This document shows positions 10,761 to 23,900 of a stretch of DNA of 64,000 nucleotides, piece by piece. This DNA is from Epiperipatus broadwayi (Eukaryota; Onychophora; Udeonychophora; Euonychophora; Peripatidae). How positions within the stretch are numbered: position 1 is the stretch's first letter; the number at the start of each line of letters is the position of its first letter. A program made the translations under genes and the position numbers. The notes beneath the pieces are model-generated. The model made no database searches. It was not told the origin of the DNA and saw nothing but the letters and a program-made list of their open reading frames with translations. The stretch is from the NCBI GenBank assembly GCA_028023455.1, contig JAQFVV010000072.1, positions 4,422,501 to 4,486,500 of the forward strand. The letters run 5' to 3'.

Positions 10761-11345
10761 CAATATTTCGATTGTTACCGTTTTTTTTTAAAGAAATTTC
10801 CATTCATAATTCGAATATATATATATATCTAAACCACGCACGAAATGTTCAATAATTTCATAACAAAAAGCTATATATATATATTTTAAAAAGGGTTCTG
10901 TTTAAAATGAATTGTTTGTATGGTTAAATACTTTATAGAGTGCGGAATCAGTAAAAGTATATATATATGTATTTACATATTAAAAAAATTAAAGCAATTT
11001 TAAACGTTTTGATTATTAGCGATATTTTTCGAATCAAGGTCATTTTATATAAACACGATGAAATATTTTATTTCTAATTTTAATTCGTTTAATAATTATT
11101 TCTTATAAATACTTATTTCTAATATATTTTATTTCAAAATCCAATTGAATCAAAATAGATTTCTTTAGAAAAACGATCCTTAAGATGATGGAAAAATAAT
11201 TTCTTAATCTTCATATAAGGAAAAAAACCCTATTACTTATAACTTGTTTACATTATTTAATCAGTAATTTCTTGTATCAAATTTTCTCTTTCCATCAAAT
11301 GTTTCTAGGCTTATATTTTTGTATTTACTTTATTCATATATATAT
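10761..11345. other. AT-rich, nothing recognised
   Basis: Contains short TA microsatellite runs (10816-10827, 10871-10882) but no gene or repeat that I can name. Confidence 0.4.
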
Positions 11346-11349
11346 TATA

Positions 11350-11410
11350 TGTCAAAGCGTTGACCAGGAAGCGCAGCTACGCTAACCGCTAGGCCACCAA
11401 CGCTTGACAA
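11350..11410 (-). mobile_element. tRNA-derived SINE S1-related head
   Basis: Read on the minus strand: TTGTCAAGCGTTGGTGGCC, then TAGCGGTTAGCG, an A-box-like block. It matches the head of S1 at 56805 (CAAGTGTTGGTGGTCGAG) but lacks the B box. It starts and ends with complementary TTGTCAAGCGTTG and CAACGCTTTGAC, so it can fold on itself. Confidence 0.6.
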
Positions 11411-12014
11411 CTTTATACATATATATTGTAACAGTAATAATTGTTGGCTTTTCTTACTTCAAATGTTCCACGTATTTATTTGGATAGCCTACGTATAAAG
11501 ATAATGGGAAGTGAGGTTGGCTTTTCTTACTTAATATTTCCTATGAACTGAATAAGCCAAAACTGTAACTACAAAATAATAAATCAATAATAATAAATCT
11601 CTCACTTGTAGCTAGCTAAATTTATGAAAGGGATCTAAGACCTTCTATTAAATATGCGCATGCTTTAAATAAATGTACATCTAAATCAAAGGGGCATTTA
11701 TTGATCCCGAAATATATTTAGAATAGGTAAATAAATCATCATAAAATTTCTTTTAATCTAAACATCACCCTTTTCCTTTTTATATTACAATGTTATAACA
11801 TCTAAATAGTATTTAATATTGATAAGAAAAAGAAAATATTAATGTATGTGTATTTAATATCTCAGGGTAAATATAAAAATGCTATAGACTAGAGAGAATC
11901 TAATATATGTGATCATAAATTAATAAGTGTCGGCCTTATAAAAAAAATACACGAAAACCAAATTAAAAAACAACAACCCCCAATTCATGTATTTTATTGA
12001 CATTTAAGTAAATT
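11411..12014. other. AT-rich with one short direct repeat
   Basis: GTTGGCTTTTCTTACTT is found at 11443-11459 and again at 11516-11532, a 73-bp period. Otherwise no feature. Confidence 0.5.
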
Positions 12015-12250
12015 AAACCACTAAACAGCTCATGATCCCCATTTCTTATGCTTGCTCATAACTGTTATTAAAACAGGCAAACTATTCATACAGTAGTGCC
12101 ACTCAGTGCAAGCCAGAGTAATCAATGGATGTAATGATGAGTAGAGACACTCGATAAGAATTTTATGCACAAGCCATCTGGCATCCATTGATTACTCCGG
12201 CTTGCATTGAGTGGCACTACTGTGTGGAGAGTTTTGCCTGTTTTAATTTA
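12015..12250. repeat. Family C foldback
   Basis: Left-arm sequences (ACAGTAGTGCCACTCAGTG, then AGTAATCAATGGAT) are complementary to right-arm sequences at about 12180-12225 (ATCCATTGATTACT, then GAGTGGCACTACTGTG). This gives a stem-loop of about 230 bp. The same repeat occurs at 43320-43560, 44400-44640 and 47680-47805. The loop contains a degraded trace of the hammerhead seen in two of those copies. Confidence 0.7.
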
Positions 12251-12336
12251 AATGAATTCATATTACCATTAATAACAAATGTATTTATGAACTTATTACA
12301 GGCTTTCAAAATATTAAAGAAAAATATAAACAAATC

Positions 12337-12337
<1 letters not shown>

Positions 12338-12395
<58 letters not shown>
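12338..12395 (+). repeat. Poly(C) tract, 58 bases
   Basis: An uninterrupted run of C followed by five G. It is extreme against the AT-rich background. It creates long proline and glycine ORFs on both strands that are artefacts. Its true length may be affected by sequencing or assembly. Confidence 0.9.
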
Positions 12396-12397
<2 letters not shown>

Positions 12398-12634
12398 GGG
12401 CCAACCTCCACCATAACCTTTACGAAAGTTTCCTTCAATCAAAGTGAAATGGTGCTACTAGAGTAGTGCTGTTTGCTATAAGTTGAAAAAAATATCTTAA
12501 GAAAGGTTATATAAAAAATATTATATTTATTTAATAATAAAATAAATAATTAATTTAGCCTATAAGTTCTATATGTATTTCACAAGTAAAAGTTCCCTTA
12601 ATAACACATTGAATTTATCTCCTTATACAAAATA

Positions 12635-12855
12635 ATATTGATAATAGATGGGCAATTGAAATATTAAACTGGATTCCAAAAGATTGTAAAAGATCCAGAA
12701 AGAGACCACATGTGAGATAGATGGATGAAATAAGAAAATGTGCAGGGGTGATGTGGAGAATTGATGCTAGAGATCGGAGAAGATGGATTGAACTTGGAGA
12801 GACCTTCATTCTGCAGTGAATTGATAATGGTTGATGATGATGATGATGATGACAC
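12635..12855 (+). mobile_element. RTE-like LINE, 5'-truncated 3' end
   Basis: The sequence closely matches the last 220 bp of the RTE-like element at 29936-30130, including the C-terminal coding part (W..EI, then RPHVR, then LGETFILQ) and the 3' GATGAT microsatellite. An in-frame stop has replaced Trp in this copy. Severe 5' truncation and a short microsatellite tail instead of poly(A) are typical of RTE elements. Confidence 0.8.
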
Positions 12856-12992
12856 AATAATATATAGGGAGTTTCTGAACAAACTAACTTAGGATTATAA
12901 ATAGTGGCATATTTAATAAAGTGGAAAAAGTAAAATAAATATATTGTTACATGTATTCATGTACATTCTCATTTAACATATAATAAGAGGAA
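12856..12992. other. AT-rich spacer
   Basis: No feature seen. Confidence 0.4.
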
Positions 12993-13095
12993 TTTGTCAA
13001 GCATTGGTGGTCGAGGGGTCAGCGTTTGCTGCTTTACAAGCAGTTGTCCCAGGTTAGCAGGTTTGCTTCCTGGCTGATGCTATGACACATGGGAA
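12993..13095 (+). mobile_element. tRNA-derived SINE family S1
   Basis: Begins CAAGCATTGGTGGTCGAGG with an A-box-like TGGTCGAGGGGTCAGCG, continues with AAGCAGTTGTCCCAGG and a B-box-like GCAGGTTTGCTTCC, and ends GACACATG then A-rich. RNA polymerase III would transcribe an intact copy; a partner LINE would supply reverse transcriptase. Confidence 0.75.
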
Positions 13096-15284
13096 AAAAA
13101 TGAGAGGAATTTTATCATCTCTTACATAAAAACAAAATAACTCCACAATAAAAGGAATTAGCATCTATCAGATAAGACAAGTTTGTAATAAAAGGAATTC
13201 ACCATCTCTTATACAAATCAAATTTGTATATATTACCATGTATGACAATGCCAAATATACAAAGGCCACTATTCAAATTATTCATGTAAAAAACTAAGTT
13301 TACCAACATGTTATATTTAGTACTTGTACCCCTAATGACTCACTAAATATCAACATGATTCCTTTTACCCTGGAATGACAAGTTTATAAGATTTAAACTT
13401 TATAATGATAATAAATTTTAATAAGCATTATATAACCCTTAATAAGCATAATCATTGACACCAAAATTATTAAATAGGATATTCACAAATAGGTATTACA
13501 TATAAAGCAAAAAAAATATTTTTAAATATTACCTTTGCTATTTTAAAAGAATGTTTTTTTTTTGGGAGATCTAAAAAAAAAATGCATAACAATAATTCAT
13601 AATAAAATTATTAATGCATGTAACATCTTTCTTTTTTTATATATCTAAAGTCATATAATACTAAATTATCCATGCACTTTACCACCCTTTTTTACAGTTT
13701 ATAGTTTAAAATTTGAATTTAACAGTTGAGGCTAGGAGATATAAAGTTCTGAAGAAATTTGTAAATAAATTTTACAATACACCAGTATTTTGCAGCACCA
13801 TGCATAATTATATATACACCTGGATCTCATTTTATGCGATAGATAGGTTCCTCAGAAAACACGCGCAAACGAAATCGCGCAAAAATGGACGTAACTTACA
13901 TTGAAAAAGGGGGAATGTGGTCTGTGATTTTTCAAAATTCATGTATAAGCAAAGTACCAACGTAAAATTACTTTAAAATTCGTGCAAAAAAAAAAAAAAA
14001 ATAAGGAAATAAAATATGACTAATAAAAAATTTCAAATTTGAAAAAAATTGATACAAGACAAACTTTTTTTAACTATAATATTTAATTTTATTCAAAATA
14101 ATATATTTTTATGCATAATTTACAGTACAGTAATTTACATTTTTTTATACACGTTTGCAAACTGGTAAAAAATCAGATTCTCGCAAGAGGAAATACAACT
14201 AGCACCAAGTTCACTCTCATGTTGTGTTAATGGTTTTCTGTTGACAACGTAATTAGTAATTAATCTTTGAGATGATGATTTTATTAATTGTTTATGAACT
14301 TAGACTTATGATAATAAAAAGACATTTATTCACCACTGCTGGGAAAAATTTAATTAAAACTAACAACTAAAAATTAAATTCTTATTTTTGTCTTTAATTT
14401 TTTAATTTTCAATTCCATTTAAAAATCTAATTTCGTTTTACATCACATTAATTTCAAGTTGCCATAAATAATTTTTAAATTGTTAATTACAATTAAAAAT
14501 CAGATTTTAATTTTTAATTGTCAAATTTAATTGTGCCCACTGCTATTACTTACCTTTTAAAAATAAACTTGTGGATACTAAATGATTAATAATTGATTAC
14601 TTTCTTTTTTAAAAAGCAAAAACAGAATGTGATTTAAAATTAACACGCGCAATGTTTGAACAAATTTACATTATAATCTTGTAAAATTTAATGTGTGTAT
14701 ACATAAAATGTGGAAATCATGATTTTAATTTCACTATTGCATAAAATCTTACTATTATAAAGCACTGAAAATATTAAAATTATTAAGATGAAAGTCGAAT
14801 TCCAATAATGTGCTATTGCTTTCAATATAATGTAAGTGCACGAAATTTATTATTTAAAGTAATAGTGCATTATCAGAGTTCAACTTCCGGTCAAACATGA
14901 ATCGCGTAACTTCAAAATCATGTTAAATAAGTTCGTGTAAAAAGAGACCCAGGTGTATTAATAAAATTCCTTGGTTTTATTTTGAAATCACATACATTTT
15001 ATTCTTTATCATCCTTTCTGACTCTGATATGCTATTTTGCATAATAAAATATTTTTTGAGTATAATGCTAAAAGTTTAAATTTTTTTTAGAACATACTAA
15101 ACGTTGATACAGATTTAAAAGCAGAAACCAGTTACAAAGATCTCACTTTCTTGATAACAAGACCATTATTATTTTTCTATAAAAGAAAAAAGTTATTGAA
15201 TAAAAAAATATTACCCAGATCATATTTAATAATAATAAAAGTCAGACATTTTGCTATTTACCTTATTTTAAAAATAAAAATACA
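13096..15284. other. Long AT-rich stretch, mostly featureless
   Basis: No coding trace. 13650-13770 shares sequence with 28205-28340: the first part (CATATAATACTAAA) is in direct orientation and GAGGCTAGGAGATATAAAG at about 13728 is the reverse complement of 28303-28330. A repeat boundary therefore lies here, but the family is unknown. Confidence 0.4.
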
Positions 15285-15400
15285 GCAATATTTCTGTAGT
15301 ATAATTTACACTACACCATGTTCACACAAGGTAAATGGATAGAAACCAGTCCCTATTTTATATGAGAGTGGTGTAAAGGAAATTATACTACAGAAATATT
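15285..15400. repeat. Hairpin with duplicated flank
   Basis: The left arm CTGTAGTATAATTTACAC (about 15294) pairs with the right arm GTGTAAAGG..TATACTACAG (about 15370-15393). The right half, starting at GGATAGAAACCAGTCC, is repeated at 15680-15800, giving two direct partial copies about 350 bp apart. Confidence 0.6.
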
Positions 15401-15654
15401 ATTTATTAAGTAGATAATTTTTAGTCTAATGAATGACTAATAAAAATTAATATACTTCCATCAAGTGGTTTGTGTCAATGGTGTAAGAGCAGCAAAATTT
15501 GATACATCAATTAAATTGTGACAATTTTCTAGTTATATATACTAAACAATGATAAAGATGTGTGTAAGAGATTGTGGTCTGGGCCATGATAAGTGCTTAT
15601 TCAGCATAAAAGTGTATCTTGATGATCATACATTTTTTACATGTCTTTGGTCAT

Positions 15655-15800
15655 ATGTTTATGGTCACATGCCTCCACAAAGGATAAAAACCAGTCCTCA
15701 CCTTGTGTGAAAGTGCTATAGTGAAAATTACACTACAGAAATACTATTCATTAAGTGGATAATCTTTAATCTAATTAATGACTAATAAAAATTATTAGAA
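15655..15800 (+). repeat. Second copy of the 15328-15450 repeat
   Basis: GGATAAAAACCAGTCC and AATTACACTACAGAAATA are followed by the same downstream block (TAATGACTAATAAAAATTA) found at about 15430-15450. Confidence 0.6.
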
Positions 15801-16139
15801 ATACAGTAGTTAGTTTTTCTTATTCTTATTACCTCAGTGAAAGCATAAAAGGAACCCACAGTAAAATATAGATAAGTGTGTCCCCTCAATTCATTAATAA
15901 TATCTATATTATTATTATTTTTTAAAATTTTTTTTACACTATAATTCAATTTATATATTCATTCTATACATATAAATAGTGCTTGGATTATATATATATT
16001 GTACCAGTCAGAATTGTATGTTCGTCTAACAAGAGCTAGTATCTAGGCAAAAGTACCTCGAATCCAATCATGTGCAAGATACATAAGTCAGGAACAATCA
16101 TGAACTTTGCCCTCTTGCCTATTTTCCAGATCTATAATA

Positions 16140-16275
16140 TTACGAACATTTCTGATGATAAATGAAATTTTATTCATACCTGTCCCGAAGCAACAGCGGA
16201 GAAACAAGAGATCTACAGGGAATTACAATACTACTAGGCTTCGAACCCCAGCCCCCAATAGAGTGAAATAGCTCA
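16140..16275 (-). mobile_element. Possible tRNA-derived SINE family S3
   Basis: The minus strand shows GGGGTTCGAAGCC, a strong B box (about 16244-16232), in a locally GC-richer segment, followed by a tail through 16150. The A-box half is not clear. Only one copy is visible in this window. Confidence 0.4.
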
Positions 16276-19200
16276 AATATTATAATTAGGCTTTTCATAA
16301 AATTCATTAATAAATCTAGAAATTGGCCTAAGATTGGTGGAAATCAGCTATATATATAATGCAATCTAATTAACGATGTGTATGCATAAATTATGAGGCA
16401 AAGCACAGGCTTAAGTAATATTTATATAGTTAATAATTTATTAATATTAAAAAAAAATGAATAAACATATTTAATTTACCAAACAGTTGCAAATCTATTT
16501 ATATCTGCCCCAATGAGAATTATGGGTTTCACTTGATTATGAATACTGATTTGCATATTGAAGGAATTACATAATAATAGCACATAAGTTAATGATAATA
16601 TAATACACAAATCTGCAAGTGAATACGATAAAAAAAATGTACAGATAGTCAAAAGATGCAGCTTAATATGCTAACAGTAGGTACCAATTTTACCATATTA
16701 TATGACATGGATGCTATGATTATTTTTATGAAAAATATATGACCTTAAAACAGATAAATGGCATGTAAGTTACATCACTTTATTATGGTTCATTTGAACC
16801 ACGTACGGAAATATTTATTAATTTACATCATTCACTTCAATAGTCGGTGGAGCTTAAAATGTTTAAACAGCAAAGTTATTTATTTTATTCTTTTCTGACT
16901 GGAAAAGATTTACTTAGCATTATTCATTAGCGAATTCAGCATTGTCTCAATGATAGGGCGGGTAGCTTAAATAAGCTTTAAAATGTTATTACCTAACTTA
17001 TAATGTAAATGAAAATATAAGACAGATTTAGAAATCATGGCATTACATCTTACAGATTTAAAATGGGCAAAAATAAAAATATTACACAAGAATCGTGGTG
17101 CTGACTAAAGTAATAATGTTAGAAATGATTGAGTCCATTTTAGTATGAATGCTTCATCAATTTTATAAGAAATAAAATGTGCCTGTGCACGTGACAGGCC
17201 AGCATTTGGAAAAGGTGGTATCACGTAAGAATATCATAGCCTGTTTTCCAGTATTAACCTATGCAGAGCTTACTGGCCACCTGACAATATCCTAGAGTTG
17301 GTGCTTCCAAACCGATATGCCAATAAATGAAAGAATCTCGTTTCTCCGGGTTTTAAGTTGATAAAGCAAAGCGAGGAAATTTCATAATGTTATGTAAGCC
17401 AAGCAATGCTAATAATAAAGAATAAATCAGGTTCTTAATAATGCTGATATGTGGATTAAGGCCCTCATAATTTAATAGAATCTGGCATAATGATATGATA
17501 TAAATTAATCCCTCTCGAAAGGTACGCAAATGACCGTTAATATTCTTTAGGATGTCACAAATAAAGGAGGGATTATTATTCCCCTCATTATACAAATATC
17601 AATACACTAACTAGTAATTACTTCTATATATAATTATCATGTTAAATGGAATGATAGGCAAATGAGTGACCATATTAAAAAAATAGTAAAGGTAGGTCAT
17701 TAAGTTTACTTTAAAAAACAATTTGAAAATAAAATCAATAGCATGAACATGGTAATAAAATGACATTAAATGTAGCAGTGAATAATCTGTCACTAAGCAA
17801 ATAGAACAACTTACAAATATTATTCAATTGAGTGAACTTTTAGTTAGGTAAGAAAGCTTACATTTACAATTTAACATCCTATAATATCTAGGATATCTAA
17901 TATAAGAAAATTTAGGATCGATTCGTTTGATTGAACTATTAGCATATTAAATTAGATCAGGCAAAATTTATAATATTAAAAATAAAAGTGTGCTGCATTT
18001 AAAATATTAAAAAAAAGAAATTGTGAAATCCATTAAAGAAATACATAAAAAAAAATAAAGCTTTAGATTCATGCATTAGATTTTTATAACGGAGAGAAAG
18101 TCATTACTTTATAGAATGGTTACAATTAGCATTACGTTATGTTTCAATAGAAAGAGAATTTTACAAATAATTTAGATTTTAAAATGAAAGTTTTGAAAGA
18201 GTTTATATTAGCAGCATGTTGAGAATTTATCTTCCATTTCCTGATGTCTTGACGTACGTACAGATTGAAAATGCAAATTTATAAATGAGGAAAACATGGT
18301 GAAGCAAGGCAAAGTTTTGAAAAATAATGGCTGGCATCTTGAGATAGTTATTACAGCATTTAAATTAGGCAGTCCATAAGTGGAGATGGCAGGTTAGCAT
18401 AGCAGCAAGGAAACAATTTTTTTGAGAAGGGAAGCAAATCTAGTCCCTCTACTCCGGAGTCATATTTCAAAAATTAAATTGACGTGGGTCCATTCCGCAA
18501 CACTGTTTAAGATGGTGAACTATGAGAGTTAGCCTAAAATTTTGGCTCTATTTATATTAGTAAAAACCTTCTAGAATATTCTCTGTTTCCGCTTGATATA
18601 GCCTAGATGTCCATTAAGTGGCTCAAATGCACCTATTGTCTATTTTCAATGATGATGCAACAAGTTCTAGAGAGTATTGTTTTAATCTATTTCTAAAATG
18701 GAAATAGATTTAAAAGATATAATTTTCATTAACATTTTGCTTGCTAAGGGATTTTAATTTATTAATTACTCTTTTTAAATTGAATCTAGAATATTCTTTT
18801 ATTTATATGTTTCCAAGTTATTTTAATTACTCTCTAGAACTTTCCTTGGTATTGCATCATAAAATAAATATGCAACTACAAAATAAATATACATAATTTT
18901 TAATAACAAAAAATATATTTTTTATTAATAATATCATTTTGCAATCTTGAACCCACATACATGATTATATAAAGGGACCGGAAATTTAAATATTTCCAAC
19001 AAAAATTATTAAATGATCTTTTATAATAAAAATGTTTAACTTATGAATGTAAAAAAAATAAAGGAGGGTTTTAAAACTTGTATGTGCAGCCTTTCATTCT
19101 CTAGCAATTCAATACATATATAGCTGGGTTTAAACCTCTGATTCAAGGTTTTGAATCACCAGACAGTGAAGCAAAAATATGTGAAATATATTTTCCACTT

Positions 19201-19920
19201 CAATATATATATATATGTATGTGTGTTTGTTGAAAAGTATGATACATTTGCAGTTCAATAAACAATACATATTCTATTCTAATCAATGTCTACTAATAAA
19301 TCATGAGCTATTGTACATTATTTGTATTGCATTTGAGGGGTGGGCGTTGACTCCACTACATTTTGTAATTCAAGGTAACTCAAGGTAGCTTAAAAACAAC
19401 CTACAGAATACCATAATATATTTGTTTTCATGTATAAATCATACTCCACAGGCATCATACTTAAATAGTAAAAGTAATTTAAAGATCGCTTAACATCTTC
19501 ACGCTCTCATTTCCAAATGCTTAAGATTTGCGCATACATAAACAGTTGGGTCGAAAAGATAGACGATTCCATTCTATCTTTTAACAAAGACTTTATCTTG
19601 TGTTTGAAAATTGAGAGTATTCATTTATACTTAAAAAAATCTACAAAGCGCATGAGCATTAGCTTAATGGTTGATTATTAATATTACCGTTTATAAAACA
19701 TAGTGCTATATAAAAATAAATATTTAAATAAACTAAGAATATTATTTATATCTTGATGTGGAAACCCAGAAATAGGTAGTAAATGAAAATCACTTATTGC
19801 TATTATCTTAGATAAGGAAAGTAAATGGTTTCTGTTTAAGCAATAATCGTGATAATGAGATTTACATATAATAATCAATTAGTTATTTGCATTTATGATT
19901 TAATATATATATTGTAGGTT
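16276..19920. other. Long AT-rich stretch without a recognised gene
   Basis: Short ORFs (for example 17353-17595 and 17611-17793, minus) show no known motif and look random. A slightly GC-richer patch at 17185-17300 and another at 18370-18480 may be old repeats. No SINE or LINE signature is visible. Confidence 0.4.
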
Positions 19921-19924
19921 TATC

Positions 19925-20037
19925 CATGTAAGATTTTAATTAGATATTCCAACATTTCGAGTTAATCACATAAGATCTCAACTGCGCTTTTAATCAAATC
20001 GAAATATTGGAATATCAATTAAAATCTTACACGGTGA
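19925..20037. repeat. Hairpin element
   Basis: The left arm at 19927-19960 and the right arm at 19999-20037 are near-perfect reverse complements (GTAAGATTTTAATT pairs with AATTAAAATCTTAC), separated by about 38 bases. Origin unknown. Confidence 0.7.
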
Positions 20038-20109
20038 ACCAGAAAAATATTTTTTATATCTGTAACCCATGAAAACATTCATATGAACATATATATATAT
20101 TTTTAATTC

Positions 20110-20235
20110 ATAGTATTATTTTTGGGAGCTTTTGGGTAATAAAAATATAATAGCTAAATAGTCGATGATTCTGTACAATGTCAGTTCTTTAGCTATTATA
20201 CTTTTATTACACAGAAACTCCTGGAAATAATATTA
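20110..20235. repeat. Hairpin element
   Basis: The left arm 20110-20158 and right arm 20188-20235 are complementary (AATATAATAGCTAAA pairs with TTTAGCTATTATACT) around a 29-base loop. It lies 75 bp after the previous hairpin with unrelated sequence. Confidence 0.7.
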
Positions 20236-22725
20236 TAAATCTATCATTTGTCCATGAGAATATTAGAATTAACGTATATATATATATATGTGTGTGTGTG
20301 TGCTTGAATTATAAATAAACCTTTGGGATCTAATATTTAACCTAGTTAAGTAGTTATTCAATTAAAACAAGATGTATATAAATAAGACTGCTTATTTCAT
20401 TTATAAAACTGAACTATAACTTGTGGATTTGTAGTTATATTAGATTTTATATATGCTTTCAAATTACTGTTTTTTTCTTTACTATATTTAATTGCTATTT
20501 GGGAATATTCTTTATTCTGGGTTTGATGTCTTGTTTCATAATATATATTGAAATAGTCAGCTTTTCAACCCAACTGTTTCACCTACTATATATGTTATAT
20601 AGTAGTATTCATACTTATATACATACCACCAAAACCTCGTATATTTATTAATAATAATCTTAATAAATCCCGCCTAAATTTAAATCTAAATAATACAGTC
20701 GTGTATGTGTGCGTATATGTTTAAATATTCACAGAAATATTCATTTATATAACTCATGAAGTAAAATGCGCACATATATAGATTGTTAATAATTGCTAAG
20801 TGAAAAACTAATTGTATGTGTAATTTTAGACTACATATAAGCAGGAATATAAATGTTAATAGATTATAAAGCATTTCGTTTTCTATAATTTTGGTATTTA
20901 CTAAATTATATATTTTCAAAATTGTATAATTCTGCATATATCGGTAAATTAGAACGGTCAAGTTACATATATAGTAAAATGTTTTTCTAAATCTTAGATT
21001 TGTTTTTCTGGACACGCGGTCACCAGTATAATTAATCTTTACTGGTATAAGATTAATTAAATTTTATATTTAGAATAAAACTTAGAAAACTGAATAAATT
21101 ACAGCCTGTCACTAGGTTTTTTTTTGACCTATTTAATATTTGACACAGCAGGTTTCCACGGTAACTGGTGATTATCGTATGGGCCAAGAAAACAATTCTA
21201 AGAAAATAAAATAATGAAGGAGAGGGGGGTACTGGTATAAAAGCTAGGGCAGCCATCTTTGGACATTCTTTAAAAAATATTCTTTCTAAGAGTCATCAAA
21301 ATTGATATTGATAAAAAGTCAATAATCAGCATGACGGGGTATCTGGGCTCAAAATCTAGCCTTCTGCCCGATGAACCACCATCTAAGCTGGGACAGCATG
21401 AGTTGACCACCGCCAGAACCTAAAAGATGTCATGCTATCCAGAGAACTTGCCAGTACAGACAAAGATCAAGATAAACAACGGTAACTACTCCTTTCAATC
21501 TAAAAACTTCAACTAATCCCAAATTTAAATGCTAGCTTAACCTTTAAATTAATGACCATCTTAATATTGTAAATGAAAATTATGTATATTTTATTTTATC
21601 ACTTCAATCTAAAACTTGCATAAATTACAAATGTACTAACTTTGTTTAAATCCTAAAGTCTTGCCTGATTCTAATAAATTAACTGAGTTATCTGATATAA
21701 ATAACATATAAAGATATAACTGATTTAAAATATAAAATTGAGTTAATTGATATAATTTAACTAATGCAAAATGATTTGACTGATATAAATGAATTATGAT
21801 TTATTATTTCAAATTCTAAAGTACTCGCATTTACACACATCTTTATTAATATAATTGTATGATTTTATGTATTGGGTTATTCACAAAATAATGTTTGATT
21901 TAGTTACGTATTAAGTTGACTATAAGTAATTAAATGCTATCTGTTTCAATTTGCTATAACGTAGAAATTAAATGTGTTTATAAATTTAATAACATATAAA
22001 ATACAAATAAGCTGTTTAAAGTAATAATGAAAATTTCTATGCTAATTTATTATTGTCTTAAGTTAATGATAATGTTTGCCATCATTAATTTCTGAGATAG
22101 CGTTATAAAACTAAATCAATCATGTTTTAGCGAACAGCACACAACTTTCTTTTAAAACAAACAATTATCAAATTCCACTTATTTGAAATTTATTTTGATT
22201 TAAATGCATTTTTTAAGTTAATTTATGCCAAATTTATTATTATTTAGTTACGTTATCTTGTTTATGCTATAAAACTTCAAAACCGAGCTTTATTCTTAAA
22301 TTAAACTATTAGTGAGTATTAAATAAAGATTTTCTCGCGTATATATGTAAGTGCGCATATATATATAACACGTATAATTATATACGAAATAAAAAGCTTT
22401 GTTTTGGAAAGGATAAAATGTCTCGAATTAAATATCATTACAAACATACTATTACTCTAAGATAGATTTGCTTTTAAATTAATATTTTAAACAAATATTT
22501 AGTTAAAGTGATAAAATTACAGCATAAATCTATAAGTTTATATTTTAATTCCCCATATGCTGTAATCCTCCTTAATCTAATTAAATCAAAGCCTATATAG
22601 ATAGCTTTGTAGATTGGATTCATAAATTCCCTAAATAGTATTATTAAGAGTACTATAACATGAACTGATGGGTAGTTTCATGAAAGAAACTTGTATTTTA
22701 GCATCTTAAATTTTAAATATGATTA
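20236..22725. other. AT-rich stretch, nothing recognised
   Basis: Contains TA and TG microsatellite runs near 20276-20302. Small ORFs (20421-20651 plus, 20686-21015 minus, 21053-21256 minus) are hydrophobic and AT-driven and show no family motif. 21320-21480 is locally GC-richer and may be an old repeat. Confidence 0.35.
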
Positions 22726-22729
22726 TGTA

Positions 22730-23900
22730 GTCAGTGGTGCATATGTGTCCTTTCGAAACGCTATGGCGTATTTTCTTATTGCTGCACTTCTTTAATGGTC
22801 ACATGTCATCGCGCTGCACCATTACCTTTAGTTTAGGCAATTATCCTTGTTATATCCGCACTTATGACTGTGCCAATGTTATAATTGCAACTCATACTGT
22901 GCGGTCAGCAAATAACGTTCGCTACTGTTCACTGCGTATGCTCTCCAACGAATGATCTGCAACGAATGCTCTGAATATTCTCTGTATTCTCTGCAATGGA
23001 TGCTCTCCAAATGAATGGTCTGCACTGAATGCTATGCCGCGGATGCTCTCCAACGAATGGTCGGCACCGACTGCTCTCCAATGAATGGTCTGCAAGTGGA
23101 TGCTCTCCAAAATGGTCTGCAATGATCTATTTCTACAGTTCGCTAAAGTTCAATTCCCACGATGTTCTTTCAGGCTGGCTGCTACAAAATGGTTCACAAT
23201 GGGCCTACTTTAGCCCCAGTCCAGTGTAGCTGTACACGAACTCTTCGTAGTAAGCACTGCGACTGCCGTCAGCTATCTCCTACTGGAATTGAACAGTAAC
23301 TCTACTGTAGATGCACTCCATACTGTCTGCTACTCACTACTGCGTGACTGCTCTCTCCTGCTCTCTATGTTACACTGCTTGATGTTACCCAGTCTTCTTA
23401 TCGTTCTCTGACAACTGCCACGATCAATCAATGCACTGACCAATAAGGTAACGTCTCTTATCTAGAAACATTTGTAATCAGCAAATATTTCTAGGAATTG
23501 TCGATCGCCATTACGTCAATGCACTAATTAAATTCCTCAGCTATCAGAGCGCGATCTAAAAACAGCCTTACGAATAAATTCTAGTTTTTTCTGGAGTGCA
23601 CAAAATGTCTGCCATTTTAAAAAAACACTACAATCCTCTTCAGATGGTGACTGGTACAGACCAACCCATTCTGCTTATTCTACATGGAGCATGAGACTCA
23701 TCCAGAGCATAAGACTCCCATATTCTTATATAAATTGCTCGATCTGCCAGACTAAAATGGCCTCTTATACCACAGCAATGAGAATCAGTCGCAGGGAACC
23801 TGCAAGGAACCGTTATTTGGTAAAAATCCCATGAATAAGGCACATATGAATATGAGATGCAAATAAGACTCAGAATTATATATTTTTCTTCTTGCTCCCG
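22730..23900. other. GC-richer island of unknown nature
   Basis: Base composition changes abruptly against the flanks for about 1.1 kb. It holds a minisatellite at 22930-23130 and further loose CTGC/CTCT repetition to about 23400, then unique sequence. It could be the LTR or internal part of a retroelement, or a gene-associated island, but I find no protease, RT or integrase motif and no convincing exon. Confidence 0.4.
22930..23130 (+). repeat. Degenerate minisatellite
   Basis: Repeats of a unit built from GATGCTCTCCAACGAATGGT and CTGCA, roughly 30-36 bp long, about six copies with substitutions. Open frames on both strands here only mirror the repeat. Confidence 0.7.

Noticed and set aside
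12188-12466. ORFs with long proline (plus) or glycine (minus) runs
   Set aside because: They only translate the 58-base C tract; no conserved flanking sequence.
12993-13095. Functional tRNA gene
   Set aside because: A and B boxes are present but acceptor-stem pairing and a proper anticodon arm are not; dispersed copies with a common tail show it is a SINE.
16150-16195. CTGATGA at 16154 as a hammerhead
   Set aside because: The only downstream GAA is followed by G, and stems I and II cannot be drawn; it lies in a SINE tail.
20686-21015. 109-codon hydrophobic minus-strand ORF
   Set aside because: Ile/Tyr/Asn-rich composition follows from AT-rich DNA; no family motif.
22734-23229. ORFs on both strands across the minisatellite
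   Set aside because: Both strands are open because of the repeat; sequences mirror each other.
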